NCBI RefSeq assembly: GCF_902167145.1 | Contig: NC_050105.1 | Location: forward strand, 116,453,898-116,517,897 | Length of the DNA stretch: 64,000 nt | DNA from: Zea mays | Lineage: Eukaryota > Streptophyta > Magnoliopsida > Poales > Poaceae | Direction of reading: 5' to 3' | Shown here: positions 56,849-64,000 of the stretch, piece by piece | Layout of the letters: each line of letters begins with the position of its first letter | Position numbering within the stretch: position 1 is the first letter of the stretch | Position numbers and translations under genes: made by a program | The notes under the pieces: generated by a model | The model's input: only the letters and a program-made list of their open reading frames with translations | Database searches by the model: none | Told to the model about the DNA's origin: nothing

Positions 56849-57165
56849 TCATTTTTATTTATTTATTCAATTGAATAATATGCTACTTTCATTTTACAGA
56901 ACCATGATTTTTAATTATAATCTTCTTGTAGCAAAAGAAAATGGACCGGCAGTATGCTCTTTCTCTCTCTATATATATAACAGAAGTCAATTTCAAATAT
57001 TAAATAAATCATGAACTGAATCTCTGCTAGCTCATTAGTGGTCATAGTCATCAATTAATTTCTGCTGATGAGTGAGGAGACCCTGACTGGGAAGTACAAC
57101 GATCGGCTGAAGTTGGGGTCGCGCGTGGCTGCAGTGTTTCTTGGTAAAAGATTGCTTGGCACCTC
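56538..57165. repeat. Direct duplication, copy 1
   Basis: Closely matches 58105-58683. Shared words include GTGACG(C/T)CGAC, ATTTGAGCGTTAG-type sequence, the CACTA-like GCCGAGTG block, GACCGGCAGT, and CCTGACTGGGAAGTACAACG. A 58-codon open frame starting MSEETLTGKYND lies near 57069. The other copy has lost two bases inside it, so I do not treat it as a gene. Confidence 0.75.
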
Positions 57166-57868
57166 ACTCAAAATCTATGAGGATTATCAGATAAATTGCC
57201 CCACCAAAAAACCAATGGTAGTTTAAATTCATATGTCTAATGATTGGGTACTAGGCCCAAGCACTACCACATCTTGTTAAAAGGGTGCAGACACGAAGCA
57301 TGGATGCTACCAATGCTTTGGATTCCAAGTTGAGGTTGGTGATGACTACAAATAGCCCCACATGGCACGACGTCTGTAAGCCCGGAGAAGAAATCCAAGG
57401 AACAGCTAAATCATGGTATGAATTTACTCTGCCATGATGGGTCATCCTTCTCTAGCCTTAGATCCTCCCCATGGTCAATCTATACACCTAGTTGTCACGA
57501 AGCCTGCTGGTTCCTGAACAATGAGATGTGAAGTCCTCGGCTTGGTATTCTAGGAAATTATTTCATTAGGCATCTAACAATTAATTAAAATGGGACCACT
57601 TGCATGATCATTCCAGTAGCGAACCCGAGGGGTCTCTATCAGCGCTTGGGAAAGGCCATACCTCCGGCAGCCGCAAAGACACATTTAAAGATCCCAATAT
57701 AAGAGCTACTATCGGGCCCACCTACTAGGATCACTACCACTATGGTCCTTTGCCCTAGGAACATCTCCTGCCTTTGCCCTAGGAACATCTCCTGGCCCTA
57801 ATTAGAGGAGGTGCTTGATGTTGGGTAACCTAACATCAAGGCACCTTGAACATAAAGCTATGCACTAA
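57166..57868. other. Unassigned sequence between the duplicated blocks
   Basis: Contains a 23 bp direct repeat (CTTTGCCCTAGGAACATCTC at about 57750 and 57772). No gene. Confidence 0.45.
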
Positions 57869-57996
57869 GGGCATGTTTGGATCGTAGCCTCACTTACCAC
57901 ACTTTGCCTAACTTTTCTGCCTAAGGTTAGTTCTTCAATTCGAACGACTAACCTTAGTCAAAGTGTGACATAGTTAGCCACGAACCAAACAGGCCC
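57869..57996 (+). mobile_element. Tourist MITE, intact
   Basis: 128 bp with inverted ends GGGCATGTTTGG...ACCAAACAGGCCC and perfect TAA duplication (57866-57868, 57997-57999). Relative of 36254-36397. Confidence 0.85.
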
Positions 57997-58104
57997 TAAG
58001 TCTTGTAAAGAGCCACAAAGAGACCCAAGGCCCACCAGACCATAGGGTACTCTAAGGTCTAGTGACACATAGTGGCTTGGGACAAACCAGGGTGAATAAT
58101 CTAT

Positions 58105-58683
58105 GTGACGTCGACCGTGAGAAAACAAACAAGATGACTAGAAATCATGTATAAATGAGCGTTAGAATAAATACATTAATTCGTGTACCCATGCTTTTTG
58201 CGTATCCAAGGGTTGGACACTTGACAAAATATTTTTTGCCGAGTGTATGGCTATGACGAGTGTTCGCATGTCGGCAAATTACCTCGTTGTCGAGTGTTTT
58301 GTTTTGCTGAAGGCTGCACTCAGCAAACCTTATCTTTGCTGAGTGCTCGACATTTTGTACTCAGCAAAGAATATGTCTCCGGCAGGACATGTGCTCATTT
58401 TATTTTTTTTAATTATTCAATAATATGCTGTTTTCATTTTACAGAACCAATCTTCTTATACCAAAAGAAAATAGACCGGCAGTGCTCTTTCACTGTATAT
58501 ATAACAAAAGTCAATTTCAAATATTAAATAAATCATGAATTGAATCTCTACTAGCTCATGAGTGGTCATAGTCATCAATTTCTGCTGATGAGTGAGGAGA
58601 CCCTGACTGGGAAGTACAACGATCGGCTGAAGTTGGGGTCGCGTGGCTGCAGTGTTTCTTGGTAAAAGTTTGCTTGGCACCTC
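58105..58683. repeat. Direct duplication, copy 2
   Basis: Second copy of 56538-57165, starting 1567 bp downstream, slightly shorter because of small deletions. Confidence 0.75.
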
Positions 58684-59099
58684 TCTCTCCGTATATATAC
58701 AGGCCAATAAATAAATGGGAGAAGATGATGACATGCAATTTGACAATGCAGGCAAACAGGTTTGCTTGTCGCGATCACCGTACGGTAACGGTACGATGAA
58801 GACCCGTCGACGACATAGCTAGAGCTATTGTGAGTTCCTTCCTGCAGTGGTTCTTTTGCTAGCTAGTACTCCTAGATGCAATGGACCGGGTACAGCATCA
58901 CAACATGTCTTTCAAATGTTCATTTCATTTCAAGCACGGAGCTATGGCTGGTACAACTTTTTTAAAGGGCTTTTATGAGTATATGGATTTTTGGATAATC
59001 TAGCTGTCATTAGTATCTAGAAACTTATGTGTAGAGGAAGATGAAGAATTCTACACGGCTTGTTGAGTTTGTGATCTAAATTCCGAAGAAAGCGGTCAA
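58684..59099. other. Unassigned sequence
   Basis: No gene or clear repeat. Confidence 0.4.
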
Positions 59100-59139
59100 G
59101 TTGGCGAGTGAAACGGAGACCCGTCGTCGGGGGCTTGGG

Positions 59140-59170
59140 CTACTCGGCAAAGCGCTCGATTCCGGTAGTG
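59140..59170 (-). repeat. Third CACTA terminus
   Basis: TACTCGGCAAAGCGCTCGAT then TCCGGTAGTG, a well-kept CACTA end reading CACTACCGGAATC on the minus strand. Its partner end could be near 55085, making 55085-59170 one composite element; the flanking 3-mers (AAA, ACA) do not agree. Confidence 0.6.
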
Positions 59171-59923
59171 ACACTTGTAATCCGCAGGAGATCGACACCT
59201 CATTGTAAATCTCCTGCAATCTGTAACCGTCCGAAAAATAGTGATATTGTTGCTGGCCGGCGCCCGTGTTTTTTCCCTTTTCGCTTTAGAGGGGGTTTTC
59301 CAAGTTAAAAACGATTCTCACGTAGATGAACTGAAACGAAGCTTTTGTCTGTCAGAAATCCGATTCTAAAGGCCAAAATCCGAAGCCAAAATAAACAGGT
59401 CCTACTCCATCTCGCAGCGACCCATCATCTGTCGCCTTGGCGCACAGTGGTTCTACTCGGCTGGCTGTTGCCATAGATATATTGTGTATATACATAGATG
59501 CAAAGGCAAAGCTACGGATGAATAATATGTCATGTCCAGGGATGATAAGGAACAGAGGATAAGGATGATAAACGAACTGAAACTTTTACTGCTGCTCCTT
59601 GCATGCAATATATTATATATCATGTCCAGGGATGATAAGGAACAGTGGAAAGGGATTCCTCGGATACATTCGTGTAGAGCTGCGAGGGAGTGGGGTTGAA
59701 CTGCCAAGGTAAAGACAACCGCCAGGATCCGACACGTCGGTGAGTGAGAGTGTCCGGCGACGCCCAAAAGCCCGGGGAATAATATGATCCCCTGTTGTTC
59801 CAAAAGTCCACAGCGCCATGCCGCAATGGATTGCGCTATCTATCTCCCACATCGTTGTTCCGTTATGGTTGCGAAAGGGCCTTTGATCCGGTGGCAGGGC
59901 TGTTCAGGTGAGATACTACCAAT
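59171..59923. other. Unassigned, with a 25-bp direct repeat
   Basis: CATGTCCAGGGATGATAAGG and following bases recur at 59531 and 59621, 90 bp apart. Minus-strand frames here show no domain. Confidence 0.45.
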
Positions 59924-60837
59924 TAGGTATGAAAACGATTTCGGAATTTTCGGAATTCCGGAAACCGATTTCGAAATTTTTCGATCGGATTCACCGGCAA
60001 CGGATTTTTTCGAAAACGGAATCGGTATTCGAAATTTTCTATCGGAATCGATAATCGGAATCGGCGTGGTGTCGGAAATTATCGGATTTGTGTCTCGGAA
60101 TTTTCCAGAATTATGTCTCGGAATTTTTTTCGGAATTTTCCAGCATGTGATTTTTTCGCATCGCCTATACGTGGATTACTCATTTTTGTATTTTTTGGAC
60201 GTTTTAAGATTTTTTGGGGGATAGTTGGTGTTGGAAGGCAGTTGAGATTAACGATTTGGTCTCTCGAACGAATCCACTATTTTCTGTGCACATGTTATGT
60301 ATTAATAATATATAATGATAGAGAGCCGACAGTATGTCTTTTCCACACACTAGAATTTAGGGTTTTTCTGTGAGGCTGTGAAAAAACTCTTTATGTGAGG
60401 AAAAATTTTTTATTAGTAAGCATGCTATGTCAGCTAAATCGAGTGAATATTGTGAATTGTGAACTTTGAGTCTGTGAACTTGTGATCTTTATGAACTCGT
60501 TATACTATAAACTTGTTATATTGTGAACTTGTGATCTTTATAAACTTTTTATATTATAAATTTGTGATCATTGTGAACTTGTTATATCATGAATTGTGAA
60601 CTTGTGGTCTTTGTGATATTTTGTCAATTTTGTTGTATTGTGAAGTTTAATATGTTTACCGATCGTATTTTAGATTTCGACCGTTACCGGTGTATTTTCC
60701 GCACCGAACTTTTGTTTCCGATGTTTTCGAAATACTGATATCGTTTCCGTTTCCGGAGTTACCGTTTTCGATTTTGTTTCTGATAAAAATATGAAAACGG
60801 TAATGGTTTTTGTGTTTACCGACCGTTTTCATCCCTA
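59924..60837. mobile_element. Ds-like non-autonomous hAT element
   Basis: 914 bp. Left end TAGGTATGAAAACG; the right end reads TAGGGATGAAAACGG on the opposite strand. These match the 11 bp Ac/Ds inverted repeat (TAGGGATGAAA) at 10 and 11 positions. A perfect 8 bp target duplication CTACCAAT lies at 59916-59923 and 60838-60845. Subterminal regions are rich in CGGAATT, CCGATTTCG and AAACGG-type words, as in Ac/Ds. No transposase is encoded, so it would need one in trans. Confidence 0.88.
60430..60650. repeat. Degenerate tandem repeats inside the Ds-like element
   Basis: TTGTGAACTTGTGATCTTTATGAACT-type units of roughly 35-50 bp occur about five times, all drifted. Confidence 0.65.
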
Positions 60838-60845
60838 CTACCAAT

Positions 60846-61226
60846 CGGATTTAAATTTCGGGAGTAGAGAGAATCAATAGATTTTTGGGTACGACAAGGA
60901 TCATCTAGCACACTTTGTTTCTTCATTATTATTTGTGCTGTGCGGGAGATGTGTGCACAGTGTTATTACTACCTACGTGCTTGAATATTTGTACGAGGAT
61001 CAAAATATTACTACGACCTACGTGCTTGAATATTTGTCGCCTGATAGTTTATTTTTGAATTAAATGATGATAAATAAAAAAGAACGGATAAAGTACTTTT
61101 TGTTACCGATTTTCCACATGCATCTATTTTCCTACTTTCTGTTACCGATTTTAAGGACAAAGTCGAATTCATAGCATATATGTACGATGATCCGTTTCCA
61201 TGTATACGTTGACGTCATTAGTGTGT

Positions 61227-61235
<9 letters not shown>
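60846..61235. other. Unassigned sequence
   Basis: Contains a short direct repeat (CTACGTGCTTGAATATTTGT at 60972 and 61018). No gene. Confidence 0.45.

Positions 61236-61287
<52 letters not shown>
61236..61287. repeat. (TA)n microsatellite
   Basis: About 26 TA units preceded by GTGTGTGCACACACA. Confidence 0.92.
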
Positions 61288-61289
<2 letters not shown>

Positions 61290-61290
<1 letters not shown>

Positions 61291-63480
61291 AAAGACAATA
61301 TTCAAAACATAAACAAAAGGTTACATAATATTTACTACACCTCGATAAATAGACTTGAATTTCTTTAATCGTTCAACATAATTAAATGAAAACCTTAGCG
61401 TCAAAATTTCCACAGGCACTTCACGGGTGAACACAAGCCTTAGAACTCTTGAAACTCGTCGAAGAACTCCACGCCACTAAAAGATGTGAACAACATATTA
61501 AGCAAGGGCAAGTACACTTATGGTTAGCACTCGGCAAGTGGAAAAAATGCAAGTTTATTGCGGTTGACATTTTAGTTGGTCATATTTTATTAGCATGCAC
61601 CTAATTACTAGATATAGTTATATATCAACCCACTTAAGCATAAAGGAATTAACCAACATTAGCTCAAAACCAAAGAAAACACAATTTAGTTCCATCTTTA
61701 AGTTCAATTATCATGTGAGGGTTCAAGTCGCTCTTAACCATAAGCACACTTGATATATATATCTTACACTTTGTAGAGGTTATACACTTTCACCATAAGT
61801 CATGTCTCACTTCTAGTCTAGGTTTGCAAAGCCTATAAACATTGTCGAGATGAATGACTAGGAATTCACTGAGCGTTTCACAAAGAATTACTTGGTACAA
61901 AATAATCCGCTAAGGTTTCATGTCACTGTGGAGCATATCCCTCTCTAATGAGTACAATACCTTAGCCAAGCGTACCACCCAAGAGAACCAAGCTATACCG
62001 CATTAGTGCCACCCTCTTCTCCTTTTTAGGTGAGATTGTTGAGCACTAAGTTCATCAAGTTAATAGCCAAAATCAGAGCCACATGGCACTAATGGTTGCA
62101 CTATTTTCCCGGGTAGTTCTCCATGTTCCAATTAACATATATGACCTTATGATTATCAAAGGCATACCAAAAACATGTTTGCCATTGTTTGTTACCCACC
62201 AAGAACTAAGTTACAACAACTAGCATATCTCCTCAATTTTAAAACATAAACTCAAGTTGATAAGGTATTATTGTGCAACTAGGTAAACCTTAGTAGGACC
62301 CATCATATTATGCAATGCATCATAAAGTAAAGTGTATTACTATGCTATTTTACATGTTGGAAAAGAATATGCATAGGGGGGAGGAATTCACAAAATTGTT
62401 AGGGTTCCTCCTCGAACTATTGCTATTGAGCTTTAACTAACGGGTCGACTTCTACATGATCACACAACCATATAAAGAGGAAACAACAATCAACATTCAC
62501 ACAATATATGTACTTCAGCGAAAAACATAATAGAAAACATGATTGAAAGTTGTTTGGCTCTAAAAATGCTTATGATTGGTAGTGGCTAGTCGGACAACGA
62601 CTATGACCAACTGTGTCTACGGCCAGTAGTGGCCTTGCCACAACTAGCCAAAGCTTGTCCTTCCTTGACCATGGCTGGCCGGAGCATGCTGCAGCGAGCA
62701 GGAAGGGAGAGGAGCGCCTCTAGCTACCTTGTTTGCGATTTGGGTAGAAAGTCGAGCTCAAATTTCAAGAGAAAGAATGGCTTGGTGTGGAGGAAGAGAC
62801 GAGTCTACCCTTTTATAGACATAGGGAGGGAGAAACAAACATGTTGTGCTCGATCTTTGCATCCATGATGGGGAGGGGAAGGGAGTAGGCGCCATAGGGG
62901 GTGTTTGTTCCAGCTTAAAATCGATGATTGTCAGAATCCAAAATTTTCAGCCAAACACTTTGCTTCTTAGTCCGCTTTTGTGAGAATTACTTCTGTAAAC
63001 ATCGCTCAAACTGCGAATGTAGAATCTGTTGAGTCGCAAGATGGGAGGAATGTGTTGCTTTCTAGAACCTAAATCCTATGGACCCCTTCATCTTCATCCG
63101 CACATAAGCCCTGTATTCAGATTCTCTTGATAGCTAGATTATCCACAAATTCAGATTCTTAGAAAAGATTTTTAGAAAAAGTTTTAATGAACAAGCCCAT
63201 AGATTGTTGGTGGAGGGGATAAGTCGATTGCAACCACCCACCATCAGTCGCAAGTGCTTCCACCCAACCGCTCCTACCGGTGCCACTACGACTGCTAGCC
63301 GCCATAACGCACGCCATGGCCAGCCAGAAACGGTCACCACCTGACCATGGGTCACATCCACGCAGGCCTGCATTGGCTATTTGAGTCGTGGGCCAACTGG
63401 CTGTGTGTATGGCTACAGTCGGCCACTACTGCCCTTCCTTGTTCGCATGGCTAGAGGAAGAGGAACACCTCACTTTTTTC
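61290..63480 (-). repeat. Candidate 3' LTR of a degenerate gypsy element
   Basis: It follows the pol fragment at 63630-64000 on the minus strand. It has a minus-strand TATA box (TCTATAAAAGGG, about 62820-62809) and a long AT-rich downstream part, as plant gypsy LTRs do. Its precise ends are not visible and there is no partner LTR. Confidence 0.35.
62897..63202. mobile_element. Possible hAT-like MITE
   Basis: The outer words GGGGTGTTTGTTC and GAACAAGCCC are inverted, and CCATAG occurs at both edges. The interior is non-coding. Confidence 0.35.
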
Positions 63481-63629
63481 TTTTTCTTCATAAGGAAAAT
63501 AGTAATTATTTTTTAAAACCAAATAAATTATAAAAACTATTATTATTGTTCTATTTATTTTTGAACATAATAAAATATAAATTTAAATAAAACCAAATAA
63601 CATTTATTATATTTTAAGTACCTTCCCCC

Positions 63630-64000
63630 ATAAAGAGAACAACTAAGGAAACTTTTCCATAAACTCATCTTTCCTTTTCGATGTTGCTTCGTCCTCAAAG
63701 TGGTGACTACTCTACTGCACTTTGCACATTTTAAGTACCTTCATCCGAGTGACTCTACGAGTTGTTTCCAAATTTTTGACTGGATACTCTGAGTAGGTTA
63801 AATTATTTTTCACATCGAGCTTTTACAAAGGTAATTGCTCTTCAGGTACCCTTGTACACTTCTTTAACTAAGAGATGTGGAACACATCATCTAGATATGA
63901 TAATCAGATAGTAACTCCAATTGATATGCCACTTAACCCATTCTTTCCAATATTTGAAAAGGACCAATATATGTGATGTGGGGACAACATTAATTTCCTT
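63630..64000 (-). pseudogene. Ty3/gypsy integrase C-terminus fragment
   Basis: On the minus strand, phrases recognisable across several phases are GPFQILER, VAYQLEL, a decayed HVSQLKKC, RVPEEQLPL, LTYSEYPVK and EDEATWERE-like text, in that order. This is the conserved tail of chromovirus-type gypsy integrases. Stops and shifts are frequent. The window edge cuts the rest of pol. Confidence 0.6.

Noticed and set aside
57060..57230. 58-codon frame beginning MSEETLTGKYND as a small gene
   Set aside because: The duplicate copy at 58585 has a two-base loss that breaks it, and no similarity was recognised.
59531..59645. CAGGGATGA words as a second Ds terminus
   Set aside because: The word is part of a 25 bp direct repeat with no inverted partner or 8 bp duplication.
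62629..62868. 79-codon frame as a gene
   Set aside because: It lies over a minus-strand TATA region of a candidate LTR and has no recognised domain.
1..64000. tRNA, rRNA or known miRNA genes
   Set aside because: No tRNA cloverleaf boxes or rRNA blocks were noticed by eye. A tRNAscan-type search would be needed to exclude degenerate copies.

Overview
The window looks like grass nuclear DNA, most probably maize (Zea mays) or a close relative. The reasons are nested LTR retrotransposons of several kilobases, CACTA elements with the TTTGCCGAGTG subterminal repeat, a Ds-like hAT element with TAGGGATGAAA ends, Tourist-type MITEs with TAA target duplications, and one compact plant gene. No rRNA, tRNA, CRISPR or prokaryotic operon structure was seen. 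All family assignments come from reading motifs, not from a database search.

Layout. 1-617 is the 3' end of a small Copia element. 928-8303 is a complete 7.4 kb non-autonomous Ty3/gypsy element (Zeon-like, minus orientation; 642 bp LTRs, TSD TAGAT). It has gag, no pol, and a large antisense gene. 8534-32614 is a Tat-lineage Ty3/gypsy element on the plus strand (TSD TATAT). Its gag is split by 10237-20884, a minus-strand non-autonomous Copia-type element with 2.43 kb LTRs (TSD GCGGG). The Tat element keeps a recognisable but broken gag-PR-RT-RNH-aRNH-IN.

32667-39950 is the most gene-like part. It holds an intact LITTLE ZIPPER (ZPR) microprotein gene at 35344-35661 with a TATA box and HD-ZIP III-like sites upstream, several MITEs, and a broken captured KNOLLE-type syntaxin fragment. 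39955-42010 holds LTR fragments and the 5' end of another gypsy element carrying two degenerate copies of a Mei2-like RRM segment.

42030-54658 is a CACTA (En/Spm) relic on the minus strand. It is interrupted by a 9.4 kb Opie/Ji-like Copia element at 42366-51732 (TSD CCCAC). 55085-59170 contains more CACTA debris and a roughly 1.55 kb direct duplication with a Tourist MITE between the copies. 59924-60837 is a Ds-like element with a perfect 8 bp TSD. 61290-64000 is the degenerate 3' end of a minus-strand gypsy element.

The only host gene I would call functional is the ZPR gene. The most unusual signal is a regular arrangement of GGAC-N-GTCC palindromes. They lie in pairs 20-22 bp apart, just upstream of the TATA box, in the LTRs of at least two and probably three different retrotransposons.
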